Assembly (NCBI GenBank): GCA_045579705.1
Contig: JAZNMP010000032.1
Span: forward strand, 40,424 to 104,423
DNA length: 64,000 nucleotides
Direction of reading: 5' to 3'
Source: Lachnocurva sp045579705
Lineage (GTDB): Bacteria > Bacillota > Clostridia > Lachnospirales > Lachnospiraceae
Part shown: positions 48,603-57,713 of the stretch, piece after piece
Numbering within the stretch: the first letter of the stretch is position 1
How the letters are laid out: each line of letters begins with the position of its first letter
Notes under the pieces: generated by a model
Told to the model about the DNA's origin: nothing
The model's database searches: none
Seen by the model: the letters and a program-made list of their open reading frames with translations, nothing else
Position numbers and translations under genes: made by a program

Positions 48603-49909
48603 TCTCTTCTAGTCCTCTTCTTCATTCCCATTCCCTGAATTATAGCAAAAGCAACAAAGGAAGACACCAGAGAGCTTCCTCCTGCGCTTATGAACGGAAG
48701 GGTTACACCTGTGGAAGGAATCAGTTTGATAGTTCCTCCGATAGACAGGAATACCTGAAATCCAAAAGAAAGGCCAAGCCCTGCAGCGAGCAGGCTCTGG
48801 AACATGTCTTTCTTCTGTAAAGCCAGATTCATAATCAGTATAAAGCAACTTACATATGCAAATATCAAGCAGATAGCAAATACAGCTCCAAATTCTTCAC
48901 AGATAGCCGCAAAGATGAAGTCCTTTGAAACTACAGGAATCTTCTGTGGCATACCATTTAGAAGACCTGAACCAAACCAACCACCTGAACCGATAGCAAA
49001 TAGAGACTGGCTGACCTGATATCCGGCTCCATCTATTACAGAAAGCGGATCAGACCAGGCTTTCATTCGGTTCTGAACATGAGTCATATGATTTGCCACA
49101 AAGATAAATCCCAGAACCATCATAGCCGTTCCACCTATCAGCACTAAATAACTGTTAAACGCCAGGAAGAACAATAGCAGATAAATAACCAGCAAGATTG
49201 AAGCTCCACCCAAGTCCTTTGAAAGAACCAACAATCCTATATGCAATAAAGCAACAGCAGAAAGTCGCATCTTGTCAATCCAGTCTTCTGCCTCACACAA
49301 AGCACAAGAAAGACCTAAGACAAATAAAATCTTCACGACCTCGTTCGGCTGAATACTTACAGGTCCGAGAGACAAACTGATCTTTGCTCCATATTCGGTT
49401 CTACCGCCTACGAGTACTAATCCCAAAGCCGAAATACCGAGAACGGCATATAAGATTTTCAATTTCTGCCAGAAATCAAATTTTCTAATAAAGAAAGGTA
49501 ATAGCGCTGTCAAAAATGTTGCCAAAGCAGCTATCAGAAGCTGCTTCATCGCTCTATCCGGGTTTAACCTCGACAAAACGATTAATCCCAGAGACAAAAG
49601 CATACACTGATGATTCAAGAGTGCTTTATTAAATTTCTCATACAAGAAATTGTAGATGATCTGAATTCCTAAAACCAGAATCAACTCATACATCATCAGA
49701 AATATATAGTTTTCATCCTGCGAATTCGTATATAGCACGAGATTACAGATAACCACTATCATCAACAGCCAGATATTCTGGAATATATAGAGAATTCTGG
49801 TATAAGTCTTAGAAGCGTTATTCTTTAAGGCACTAAAACCGTTAAAGGTATACATCGCTATCAAAAATATCAGCAAATATCTACAAGTTAAAGTAAAAAT
49901 CTTGTCCAT
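48599..49909 (-). CDS. FtsW/RodA/SpoVE family SEDS glycosyltransferase
   Basis: A 436-residue polytopic SEDS protein that would polymerise glycan strands with its partner PBP. It has about ten to twelve membrane segments and the family blocks GPVSIQPNEVVKI, QSLFAIGSGGWFGSGL, SKDFIFAAICEEFG and STGVTLPFISAGGSS. Several extra N-terminal membrane helices (about residues 5-155) precede the SEDS core. The end overlaps the PBP gene and the start touches the U32 peptidase gene. Naming it FtsW rather than a sporulation or third SEDS protein is not possible from sequence alone. Confidence 0.9.
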   Translation of the reverse strand: MDKIFTLTCRYLLIFLIAMYTFNGFSALKNNASKTYTRILYIFQNIWLLMIVVICNLVLYTNSQDENYIFLMMYELILVLGIQIIYNFLYEKFNKALLNHQCMLLSLGLIVLSRLNPDRAMKQLLIAALATFLTALLPFFIRKFDFWQKLKILYAVLGISALGLVLVGGRTEYGAKISLSLGPVSIQPNEVVKILFVLGLSCALCEAEDWIDKMRLSAVALLHIGLLVLSKDLGGASILLVIYLLLFFLAFNSYLVLIGGTAMMVLGFIFVANHMTHVQNRMKAWSDPLSVIDGAGYQVSQSLFAIGSGGWFGSGLLNGMPQKIPVVSKDFIFAAICEEFGAVFAICLIFAYVSCFILIMNLALQKKDMFQSLLAAGLGLSFGFQVFLSIGGTIKLIPSTGVTLPFISAGGSSLVSSFVAFAIIQGMGMKKRTRRE

Positions 49910-52029
49910 TATAAGACTCCTCTATTGAAGTGTCCTTTCGTTACCTCTCTACTTACAGGAACACCTTCGAAATACTCGGTCAAAACGTCCAAGCATTCCT
50001 TTCTCTGTTCAACTGTGAAATCGATTCTAAAGTTTTTAAACCCGATTTCTTCCAATGCACTAAGCTCACCAAACAAATCCAGCGGCAGTGAGTTGTAAAT
50101 CGTATTCATGCAGATAGAACAATCATTTCTAACCGCAAAGGAAATATTCTTTCTGTCTTTCAAATAGTTCACAGACGGCTTCTTATCGCATCCATGTACA
50201 TTCTTTCTCGTACAGTTCGCGCTAATCATAAGCGGCAGATATCCATAAACGATGCAAGTGCTATCGCTGTTATCTCTATGTTTAAGCTCCTTTGCATTGA
50301 GCTCTATAGGAGCGATAAATTCTTTGAAACCTTCCTCTCTAAACTCTTCAATAGACATATTATTAAAAGTATAGAGTCTGTGATCAATGATGATTCTATC
50401 CTTCTGAATTTCCTGTTTCAGCAGGAAGCCCAGTCCATCATACGACGATGCCATAAAGCCATCAAACGCATCTACCCTGTCGGAAAAATGATTTGCCTCA
50501 AAATAACGTTCTGCCTTTATTCTAAAGACTTCCGGAAGCGCCAGTATCAGTCTAGCATCAGTCGAAATCTTCTCGATGTCTTCTGTCAAAAAAGTATGAG
50601 AAAGTATCAGCGTATCATTCTCACCGATATACTCTAGCGCACACTCAAGCTGCTCTGCCGTTGTAACAAAGACAGAATATGAAACTCGATCAGGTATCTC
50701 ATTCTTCACAGAAGATTTCGCCTTAAAAGAGCATCCTTTCGCTTCTGCTCTATTTACTGAGAACAGCAGCTCTTCAAATTTACTAAAAGCTTCTCTACGA
50801 AGCTTGTTTAACGCAGAAACCGGCAGAAATATGTCATCTTCCATATAGACTTCTATGTCTTCAAGTGAAAAAACACTGTCTCCAGTCTTTCCAATCTGCT
50901 TAATAACATCCTCTTTAGAAAGAGGGCGCTTCATAGCTTCTGAAACCACATCGCCGAGAACTGTCACTTCATCATTTTCGCCTACGAGACGAAGTACGCT
51001 CTCGCTGTTCTTTGTCAGGTAAACTTCAGCTGATAACGGAATCGAGGCAGGCTCGGGAGTATAGGTAGTATTTTTATCCAAATGAAGCGAACTGTCCTTC
51101 ATACTCATAAGAGACGGACCGTTTTGCTGCTTCAAATAGGTATCTGTAAAACCTCCGCGCTGTCCCAAAGCCTTTAAGAAATCCATGTCAGCCTTTGAGA
51201 CCATGTATGGTTTCTTTGTCTTTAGATACAAATCGATGTATTTGCGATAGATGCTAACAACGCCCGCTGCGTAGCTAGGACTCTTCATTCGCCCTTCAAT
51301 CTTTAACGAATAAGCACCAGCCTCCGAAAGTTCCGGAATATGTGAAAGCAAACACATATCAGCCGAGCTCAGCAGATAATCGCCAACCACTGACGAATCA
51401 ACCCCATCTATCTTCGTATGATATGGAAGTCGACAAGGCTGAGCACATCTACCTCGGTTACCACTTCGTCCTCCCAGGAAACTGCTCATAAAGCAATTTC
51501 CAGAATAGCAAACGCAAATAGCTCCATGTACGAAGACTTCGATATCCATCTTTGTAGCAGCATAGATTTCGCGGATCTCGTCTAACGAAGTCTCCCTGGA
51601 TAAAACCACTCGATCAGCGCCAAGTTCCTTTAAATACTCTGCGCCGTACTTTGAAGAAGTTGAAACCTGCGTCGAAGCATGCACTTCGACATCTGGAAAA
51701 TGTTCTTTAATAAACTTAAACAGGCCAAAATCCTGTACTAAAAAAGCATCTATACCCGCCTCATAGTAATCCTTAAGGTAAGAGTATAGATTCTCGTCAA
51801 ATTCTTTATTTTTAATCAGGGTATTTACAGTAAGATATGCTTTACGATTATGTAGTTTAGCGTATTTGATACCACAAATGGCATCTTCATAAGAAAAATT
51901 CTTGGCGTAAGCTCTCGCTCCAAACATCTCACCGCCAAAATAAACAGCGTCAGCCCCTGCATCGATAACTGCTTTTAAAGTATCTAAATCACCGGCTGGC
52001 GCTAATAGCTCAAGTCCTAATTCACTCAT
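49909..52029 (-). CDS. U32 family peptidase-like protein (DUF3656 type)
   Basis: A 706-residue U32 protein. The core has LELLAPAGDLDTLKAVIDAGADAVYFGG split across the first barrel strands, VHASTQVS, and the signature region VHGAICVCYSGNCFMSSFLGGRSGNRGRCAQPCR with several Cys. A second domain follows after about residue 320. U32 proteins such as RlhA take part in 23S rRNA hydroxylation, and others in tRNA or ubiquinone hydroxylation, so the peptidase name may mislead. It is downstream of zapA by 12 bases, a recurrent clostridial pairing. Confidence 0.88.
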   Translation of the reverse strand: MSELGLELLAPAGDLDTLKAVIDAGADAVYFGGEMFGARAYAKNFSYEDAICGIKYAKLHNRKAYLTVNTLIKNKEFDENLYSYLKDYYEAGIDAFLVQDFGLFKFIKEHFPDVEVHASTQVSTSSKYGAEYLKELGADRVVLSRETSLDEIREIYAATKMDIEVFVHGAICVCYSGNCFMSSFLGGRSGNRGRCAQPCRLPYHTKIDGVDSSVVGDYLLSSADMCLLSHIPELSEAGAYSLKIEGRMKSPSYAAGVVSIYRKYIDLYLKTKKPYMVSKADMDFLKALGQRGGFTDTYLKQQNGPSLMSMKDSSLHLDKNTTYTPEPASIPLSAEVYLTKNSESVLRLVGENDEVTVLGDVVSEAMKRPLSKEDVIKQIGKTGDSVFSLEDIEVYMEDDIFLPVSALNKLRREAFSKFEELLFSVNRAEAKGCSFKAKSSVKNEIPDRVSYSVFVTTAEQLECALEYIGENDTLILSHTFLTEDIEKISTDARLILALPEVFRIKAERYFEANHFSDRVDAFDGFMASSYDGLGFLLKQEIQKDRIIIDHRLYTFNNMSIEEFREEGFKEFIAPIELNAKELKHRDNSDSTCIVYGYLPLMISANCTRKNVHGCDKKPSVNYLKDRKNISFAVRNDCSICMNTIYNSLPLDLFGELSALEEIGFKNFRIDFTVEQRKECLDVLTEYFEGVPVSREVTKGHFNRGVL

Positions 52030-52041
52030 ATATAATACTCT

Positions 52042-52470
52042 TTATAAATCACTTTCGCCTGTTCCAAGAAGGGCATCCTCGAGTGTAGCTTCCAGTTTAG
52101 CCTTGTTCAGACGAAGTTCCTGAATTTCTTCCTTTAAATCCTGAATCTTCTTCTCAAATTCTTCTGCATTGACTTGGTGTGAAACCAATTCATGCTTCAA
52201 ATTATAGATTTCCTGGTCTTTATGCTTAAGTTCTGCTTCATTTGTAAGCACTCTATCCTTAGTTTTGAAATAATCATCTGCAATATTGAGATTCAGAAGG
52301 ATATTCTTCATATCAGAAGAAAGCTGTGAATAACTTTCCAGCTTCTCTACTTCTTCAAGTTTGTGATTAATATAAGTGGCGACTTTCTGAAGATACTCTT
52401 CTTCCTCATATCCTGTGAGGGTATACATCTTTCCGCCAATAATTACTTTAGTTACCTTCTTTGCAGACAT
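52042..52470 (-). CDS. zapA: Cell division protein ZapA
   Basis: ZapA binds and bundles FtsZ. The globular N-terminal domain (about residues 1-70) includes VIIGGKMYTLTGYEEEEYLQKVATYI. A long coiled coil runs to the end (about 75-135). At 142 residues it is longer than B. subtilis ZapA but typical of clostridia. It precedes the U32 gene and follows ruvB at a 68-base gap that may hold a promoter. Confidence 0.9.
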   Translation of the reverse strand: MSAKKVTKVIIGGKMYTLTGYEEEEYLQKVATYINHKLEEVEKLESYSQLSSDMKNILLNLNIADDYFKTKDRVLTNEAELKHKDQEIYNLKHELVSHQVNAEEFEKKIQDLKEEIQELRLNKAKLEATLEDALLGTGESDL

Positions 52471-52538
52471 TTTGATAAAGTTCTCCTTAAGCTTTAATTC
52501 AAAATTAATTATATCCTTATTCGATATAATTTAAAACA

Positions 52539-53534
52539 CTATTTTTTCGAAATTCCGAAATGCTTATATGCATCCTCTGTAGCCACACGACCCTTTGGAG
52601 TTCTATGAATCAGATTGGATTTTACTAAAAAAGGTTCATAGACATCTTCAATAGTGCCAGCATCCTCTCCGAGAGATGCTGCAAGCGTATCTAAACCAAC
52701 AGGACCGCCTCCGAAGTTATTTATGATAGTAAGAAGCATATTTCTATCTCCATTGTCTAGACCGAGAGAGTCTACCTCGAGGAGATCTAAAGCTTCATCA
52801 ACAATCTCAGTTGAAATAACTCCGTTTGACTTCACTTCCGCAAAATCACGTACTCTCTTTAACAATCTGTTTGATAGACGAGGTGTTCCTCTAGAACGTC
52901 TGGCGAGCTCTAATGCGGCATCTTCATCGATATCAACCTTAAGCTTTCTCGCAGACTGCTGAATAATCAGCTTAAGTTCCTCTGGTGTGTAGAATTCCAT
53001 ATGATAAATCACACCGAATCTATCGCGAAGAGGTGCTGAAAGAAGCCCTGCCCTGGTAGTCGCACCAATCAGTGTAAATTTCGGCAAATCCAGTCTAATA
53101 GATCTGGCAGACTGCCCTTTTCCAATCATGATATCGATAGCGTAATCTTCCATCGCCGGATATAGAACTTCTTCGACCTGTTTGTTTAAACGATGGATTT
53201 CATCTACGAAGAGTAGATCACCTTCAGAAAGTCCCGAAAGGATCGCTGCCATCTCACCCGGCTTCTGAATAGCTGGTCCAGATGTAATCTTTATCTTTAC
53301 ACCCATCTCATTTGCTATGATTTCAGAAAGCGTAGTCTTTCCGAGTCCTGGAGATCCATAGAACAATACATGGTCTAAAGCCTCTCCTCGTTCCTTTGCG
53401 GCATCGATAAAAATCTTCAGTGTATTTTTTACCTTCTCCTGTCCTACATACTCAGACAGAGTCTTTGGGCGCAGGCTGTTCTCAATCTTCTCTTCACCGA
53501 TATTAATTTCTGTAGAAATGATTCTCTTTTCCAA
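52539..53534 (-). CDS. ruvB: Holliday junction branch migration helicase RuvB
   Basis: RuvB is the AAA+ motor that drives branch migration with RuvA. Walker A is YGSPGLGKTT, Walker B is LFVDEIHRLN, and sensor 1 is LIGATTRAG. The C-terminal winged helix contains GGGPVGLDTLAASLGED. The length of 331 residues is standard. It lies 27 bases after ruvA. There is no ruvC in this cluster; RecU at 32.1 kb is the likely resolvase. Confidence 0.97.
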   Translation of the reverse strand: MEKRIISTEINIGEEKIENSLRPKTLSEYVGQEKVKNTLKIFIDAAKERGEALDHVLFYGSPGLGKTTLSEIIANEMGVKIKITSGPAIQKPGEMAAILSGLSEGDLLFVDEIHRLNKQVEEVLYPAMEDYAIDIMIGKGQSARSIRLDLPKFTLIGATTRAGLLSAPLRDRFGVIYHMEFYTPEELKLIIQQSARKLKVDIDEDAALELARRSRGTPRLSNRLLKRVRDFAEVKSNGVISTEIVDEALDLLEVDSLGLDNGDRNMLLTIINNFGGGPVGLDTLAASLGEDAGTIEDVYEPFLVKSNLIHRTPKGRVATEDAYKHFGISKK

Positions 53535-53561
53535 AATCTATCCCTCTAAATGTAATCTATT

Positions 53562-54161
53562 CTATAATCCAAGCGCCAGATTCTTTAACGCGAGTTTAAT
53601 CAATTCTTCAGTTTCAAGCTCCGAAGCATTATCGATATTTGCCATAGCTTTGAGCGCTTCAGAGGCACTGTATCCTAATGCTGTTAGAGCTTCAACAGCG
53701 TCTGACTTAGAATCGAGGCCAGATACATCTGCGCTTGATGTATCAACACTTACTACGTTTGTAATATCAATCTTGTCCTTCAATTCCAAAATAATCTTCT
53801 TTGCAGTCTTTGCGCCGAGACCTGAAACCTTGCTCAAAGTCTTGTCATCATCTGATACAATTGCAAAGTTTATATCTGAAACTGTATACATAGACAAACA
53901 GTTCAATCCAATCTTTGGTCCCACTCCAGAAACATTTATGAGAAGCTTAAACACTTCGAGCTCCTCCTCTTTGAGGAAGCCAAAGAGGGACATTCCATCT
54001 TCTCTGACCTGCATATAAGTGTAAACGAGTACGTCTTCATGCATATTCAAACGAGCCAAATCTCTAGTGTTCATATAAACTCTAAATCCGATACCGTCAC
54101 GATCCAAGAATATAGAATCACTATTTATCTTTGCTACACTTCCTCTTATAAAAGCTATCAT
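53562..54161 (-). CDS. ruvA: Holliday junction DNA helicase subunit RuvA
   Basis: RuvA binds four-way junctions and loads RuvB. The OB-fold N-terminus (MIAFIRGSVAKIN) is followed by two helix-hairpin-helix motifs (LLINVSGVGPKIGL and LSKVSGLGAKTAKKI), then the C-terminal three-helix domain that contacts RuvB. At 199 residues it is complete. It overlaps the preceding Gx-transporter gene by four bases. Confidence 0.96.
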   Translation of the reverse strand: MIAFIRGSVAKINSDSIFLDRDGIGFRVYMNTRDLARLNMHEDVLVYTYMQVREDGMSLFGFLKEEELEVFKLLINVSGVGPKIGLNCLSMYTVSDINFAIVSDDDKTLSKVSGLGAKTAKKIILELKDKIDITNVVSVDTSSADVSGLDSKSDAVEALTALGYSASEALKAMANIDNASELETEELIKLALKNLALGL

Positions 54162-54646
54162 AATTTAGTATTCCTCTTCAAAATTTCAAGCGAAACTATT
54201 CCGATTACAAGTCCAGTTATCAGTCCTGACAGAACGAGCACCGGACCATAATACAGCAGATTCAGATTTGAAAAAACAAAACACGAAACCAAAAGCTGCC
54301 CCATATTATGAGCTATACCTCCTGCGGTACTGATAGTAATCAGATTAAAAAGTTTACTCCATTTCATAATCGCCATAAAGAACAGACTCAAAACTGCTCC
54401 TGCGAGGCTGTAAGCCAGCGAGAACATGTTGGTAAACATAAATGAAACTAATAGAATTCTAAGGATATTAATAAGTAGAGCTTCCTTCCAGTCGTATAAA
54501 TACAGGATTAAAACTATGCATAAATTTGCAAGTCCGAGTTTCATACCTGGAATCATAAACGGCATAGAAAGCAGAGACTCGACATAAGAAAGTATTAGCG
54601 CGAATGCCAAAAGTATTCCTAATTTACTGATTTTAGTAGCTTTCAA
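54158..54646 (-). CDS. Gx transporter family protein (heptaprenyl diphosphate synthase component I-like)
   Basis: A 162-residue membrane protein with about five hydrophobic segments, of the family annotated both as Gx transporter and as heptaprenyl diphosphate synthase component I. The fold resembles ECF S components, with MPFMIPGMKLGLANLCIVL and STAGGIAHNMGQLL as conserved blocks. The substrate is unknown. It lies directly after a NusG domain II gene; this pair often accompanies rnf operons, which here start about 2 kb away. Confidence 0.83.
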   Translation of the reverse strand: MKATKISKLGILLAFALILSYVESLLSMPFMIPGMKLGLANLCIVLILYLYDWKEALLINILRILLVSFMFTNMFSLAYSLAGAVLSLFFMAIMKWSKLFNLITISTAGGIAHNMGQLLVSCFVFSNLNLLYYGPVLVLSGLITGLVIGIVSLEILKRNTKL

Positions 54647-54659
54647 ATGAATCCCCCGA

Positions 54660-55007
54660 TCATCTGTCTTCGATAGTCAATATAACCTCGTTCGGAAGAC
54701 AGACTATAGTCTCATTATTGTTCTTAATCTTCTTCATATGTACACAGAGTTTGTCTGGACAGCTAGCTTCCTTCATCAAAGCATAGCCATCCTTTATAAC
54801 AATCTCATTTGTAACTTTATCCCCCGATTTAATCTTTATAACACGGTCTTTGTCTAACGGATATCTGCCATAAAGGTCATTTTTTACTGTAACTACGAGA
54901 ACCTTTCCTGTATTCTTAGTAAGAAGATATCTCGTTCCAAACAACACGCCCGTTGTAATACAGACTGCACCAAAAAAGATTAAATCAAAACGCCCTAATT
55001 TTTTCAT
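54660..55007 (-). CDS. NusG domain II-containing small membrane protein
   Basis: A 115-residue protein with one N-terminal membrane segment (about residues 8-28) and a NusG domain II-like beta domain outside. A conserved CPDKLCVHM Cys pair and a terminal VCLPNEVILTIE are visible. It is not the transcription factor NusG. The role is unknown, perhaps in redox or flavin handling linked to Rnf, which is inference from genome context. It sits 13 bases before the Gx-transporter gene. Confidence 0.85.
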   Translation of the reverse strand: MKKLGRFDLIFFGAVCITTGVLFGTRYLLTKNTGKVLVVTVKNDLYGRYPLDKDRVIKIKSGDKVTNEIVIKDGYALMKEASCPDKLCVHMKKIKNNNETIVCLPNEVILTIEDR

Positions 55008-55011
55008 AATC

Positions 55012-56433
55012 TTACTCTACGATAGATCCCATATAGTAGAATCCATTTGCCTCATCTAAACGAACATTAAAGATCTCACCAATCATAGATTCATCGCCTT
55101 TAAAGTGAACTACTGAGTTATTCTCAAGACGACCTGTCATGAGGCCATCTGATTCAGTATTTACTGTTTCACAAAGGACAGGAAGGACTTTGCCCTCGAG
55201 TGACTTCGTCTTTGCACGTGCGATAGTCTGAACCTCTTTCAGAAGACGGTTAAATCTATCTGTTACAACTTCCTGCGGAATCTGATCTTCCATCTTTGCA
55301 GCTGGAGTTCCAGTTCTCTTTGAATACTGGAATGTGAAGGCGCTGTCATAACCCACCTTCTGTACTACATCCATAGTTTCGAGGAAATCTTCCTCAGTTT
55401 CACCTGGGAAGCCTACGATAATGTCAGTCGTAATGGCACAATCAGGGATTCTAGTACGAATTTTTTCTACGATACCCAAGTATTTCTCTTTGTCATATCT
55501 ACGATTCATCTTTCTAAGGATTTCAGACGATCCTGACTGAAGTGGCAGATGAATGTGATGACACACATGTTTTGATTCTGCGATAGCTTCGATTAAGTCA
55601 TCTGACAAATCCTTTGGATGAGGAGTCATAAAACGAATTCTCTTTAGTCCTTCAATCTTATCCACTTCACGAAGGAGATCCGGGAATGATATTTCATCCT
55701 CCAAACCTTTACCATAAGAATTTACGTTCTGGCCCAGTAGCATAACTTCTACTACACCATCAGCTACAAGCTTCTCAATCTCACGGATGATTGCCTTTGG
55801 TGAACGGCTTCTTTCTCTTCCTCGTACATAAGGAACTATGCAGTAACTGCAGAAATTATTACATCCAAATGTGATATTGATTCCCGATTTGAATTTGTAT
55901 TTTCTATCGACAGGAAGATCCTCAACGATTCCGTCAGCCTCTTCCCAAATATCTATAACCTTATGATCTTCAATGAGATTCTTTACAACAAGTTCAGCCA
56001 ATACGTGGATGTTGTGAGTTCCAAACATGATATCTACGTATGGATAGCTCTTATTAATCTTCTCCACGATATGCTCTTCCTGCATCATGCAGCCGCAGAT
56101 ACCGATCTTCATGTTTGGGTTCTTTTTCTTATAGCTGCTAAGAATTCCAAGTCGACCGAAGACACGGTTATCAGCATTTTCTCTAACAGAACATGTATTA
56201 AAGATAACCAAATCAGCTTTCTCAGATTCTGTCGCAACATAACCCATTTTTTCCAAAATACCGAGAAGCTTCTCGCTATCTCTGGCATTCATCTGGCAAC
56301 CGAAAGTAGTTACACAGCATGTAAGTTTACGACCGATTTCTGCTTCAATATTATTAAGAAGTTCTCTACCTCTTTCGATAAAGTACTCCTGTCTAGCTGG
56401 TTCAGTTGTTGGTGCATCATTAAATCTATTCAA
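55012..56433 (-). CDS. miaB: tRNA-2-methylthio-N6-dimethylallyladenosine synthase MiaB
   Basis: MiaB is a radical-SAM enzyme that adds a methylthio group at C2 of isopentenylated A37, completing the work of MiaA. The auxiliary cluster Cys residues are in FGCQMNARDSE, NTCSVREN and GCMMQEE. The radical-SAM motif is CNNFCSYCIVPYVRG, and a C-terminal TRAM domain is present. An N-terminal extension of about 40 residues is common in clostridia. The first possible TTG (56439) is too close to AGAGGA. The TTG at 56433 lies eight bases after it and is preferred. Confidence 0.95.
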   Translation of the reverse strand: MNRFNDAPTTEPARQEYFIERGRELLNNIEAEIGRKLTCCVTTFGCQMNARDSEKLLGILEKMGYVATESEKADLVIFNTCSVRENADNRVFGRLGILSSYKKKNPNMKIGICGCMMQEEHIVEKINKSYPYVDIMFGTHNIHVLAELVVKNLIEDHKVIDIWEEADGIVEDLPVDRKYKFKSGINITFGCNNFCSYCIVPYVRGRERSRSPKAIIREIEKLVADGVVEVMLLGQNVNSYGKGLEDEISFPDLLREVDKIEGLKRIRFMTPHPKDLSDDLIEAIAESKHVCHHIHLPLQSGSSEILRKMNRRYDKEKYLGIVEKIRTRIPDCAITTDIIVGFPGETEEDFLETMDVVQKVGYDSAFTFQYSKRTGTPAAKMEDQIPQEVVTDRFNRLLKEVQTIARAKTKSLEGKVLPVLCETVNTESDGLMTGRLENNSVVHFKGDESMIGEIFNVRLDEANGFYYMGSIVE

Positions 56434-56514
56434 TTTCAAATTCCTCTATTACTAATATTTTCAAAAGTCCAACCTATAATTTAACACATTTAAGGCCAAA
56501 AATCAGCAATAAAA

Positions 56515-56542
56515 GAAAAAACCACCTCAAAAGAGGTGGTTT
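56515..56542 (-). terminator. Rho-independent terminator after the small protein gene
   Basis: On the minus strand AACCACCTC and GAGGTGGTT are perfect inverted repeats with a four-base loop, followed by a T-rich run. It ends the transcript of the 56550-56795 gene before miaB. Confidence 0.92.
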
Positions 56543-56549
56543 GAATTAC

Positions 56550-56795
56550 TTATTCAAGATTACCGTCACGCAGCCACTGTACGAAAGGTCTCAAATAAAC
56601 TCTAGCATCTTTAGGTGTACGCAACTGATTAATAATTGATTCATCAATTGGATGTGATGGTGTATGTACTTCCATCTCAAGTACGTCGTCCTTGCTGAGG
56701 CCCTCTTCTTCAAGAATCTCAAATGCTAAATAGAGTGCATCCAAATCAAAGCCAGCATTTTCAATCTGAACTTCTTCTTCTTTAGTAAATAGCAT
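56550..56795 (-). CDS. Small acidic protein of unknown function, paralogue of 21733-21993
   Basis: An 81-residue, Glu/Leu-rich soluble protein with no named domain. Its first half (VQIENAGFDLDALYLAFEIL) and its end (YLRPFVQWLRDGNLE) resemble the 86-residue protein at 21.7 kb. The middle (residues 35-60) is different and includes HTPSHPIDESI. The shared ends suggest one fold with a variable central loop. GAGGT lies upstream of the ATG. It is followed by a strong terminator and preceded by a 113-base gap after rnfB in which I see only a weak TATACT-type -10. Confidence 0.75.
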   Translation of the reverse strand: MLFTKEEEVQIENAGFDLDALYLAFEILEEEGLSKDDVLEMEVHTPSHPIDESIINQLRTPKDARVYLRPFVQWLRDGNLE

Positions 56796-56908
56796 ATTAA
56801 TACCTCGCTTCTGTGTGGGTTTTTACTTGTAAATAGTATATCTATCCTTCGACAAAATTTCTACTATTATTTTATAAAGATATCGTAAAAAGCTAAAAAC
56901 AGTAAGTA

Positions 56909-57700
56909 TTACACCAAAACTATCGCTTTCTTTGGACATTTTTCTGTACAAATGCCACAACCATCACATTTGTCATGATCGATAACGGCTACATTATCGA
57001 TGACGCTAATCGCACCTGAAGGACAATTCTTCTCACACAGATGACATGCTATACAGCCGCTCTTGCATGCCTTCATAACAACCTTTCCTATATCTTTAGA
57101 ACTGCAAGCTACTTCAGTCTTTGCAGAATAAGGAATCAGGCTGATCAGGTGATTTGGACAGGCATCTACACATTTACCACAAGCCTTACAATTCTCTCTG
57201 TCAGCCTTTGCGATACCATCTACAATATGGATAGCATCAAAAGCACAAACTTTCGTACAGCTTCCGCCACCTAAACATCCATAGTTACAAGCCTTTGGTC
57301 CACCGCCCGGTGTAGACTTAATAGTGGAACAGTCTCTAGCACCGCTGTATTCATATAGATTAGATGCGTTTTCACAGTTACCATTACAGTGAACGAAGGC
57401 TACTTTCCTGTCCGAAACAGAAGCTTCAACTCCCATAATCTTAGAAATCTCTAATGCAACAGCTTCTCCTCCTACAGGACACTGTGAAACAGGAGCTTCC
57501 CCGTTTGCGATAGCCTTTGCCAGACTAGAGCAGCCAGCAAAGCCACAACCACCGCAATTATTTCCAGGCAATACTTCTGCTATAGCTTCTTCTCTCTCAT
57601 CTACTTCAACATAGAACTTCTTTGCCGAAAGCGTTAAGAAAAAACCTATCAGCAAACCGGTAGCGCCTACTACCAATATAGCTAAAATAATTCCAGTCAT
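56909..57700 (-). CDS. rnfB: Rnf complex subunit RnfB (ferredoxin-like)
   Basis: RnfB is the ferredoxin-accepting iron-sulphur subunit of the Rnf complex. An N-terminal membrane helix (about residues 3-24) is followed by a 4Fe-4S domain with GNNCGGCGFAGCSSLA. Further ferredoxin-type CxxCxxC clusters follow, including CKACGKCVDACP, CIACHLCEKNCP and CDGCGICTEKCP. The length of 263 residues is on the short side for clostridial RnfB but no cluster appears broken. It is the last gene of rnfCDGEAB. Confidence 0.95.
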   Translation of the reverse strand: MTGIILAILVVGATGLLIGFFLTLSAKKFYVEVDEREEAIAEVLPGNNCGGCGFAGCSSLAKAIANGEAPVSQCPVGGEAVALEISKIMGVEASVSDRKVAFVHCNGNCENASNLYEYSGARDCSTIKSTPGGGPKACNYGCLGGGSCTKVCAFDAIHIVDGIAKADRENCKACGKCVDACPNHLISLIPYSAKTEVACSSKDIGKVVMKACKSGCIACHLCEKNCPSGAISVIDNVAVIDHDKCDGCGICTEKCPKKAIVLV

Positions 57701-57713
57701 ACTATCTTCCCCT

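Noticed and set aside
50194..50637. 147-codon plus-strand open frame opposite the U32 gene
   Set aside because: Antisense shadow without initiation signals.
53518..54018. 166-codon plus-strand open frame opposite ruvA and the start of ruvB
   Set aside because: It is Ser-rich antisense of two certain genes, has no ribosome binding site and no domain.
55963..56484. 173-codon plus-strand open frame opposite miaB
   Set aside because: Antisense shadow of a well-conserved radical-SAM gene; composition is not protein-like.
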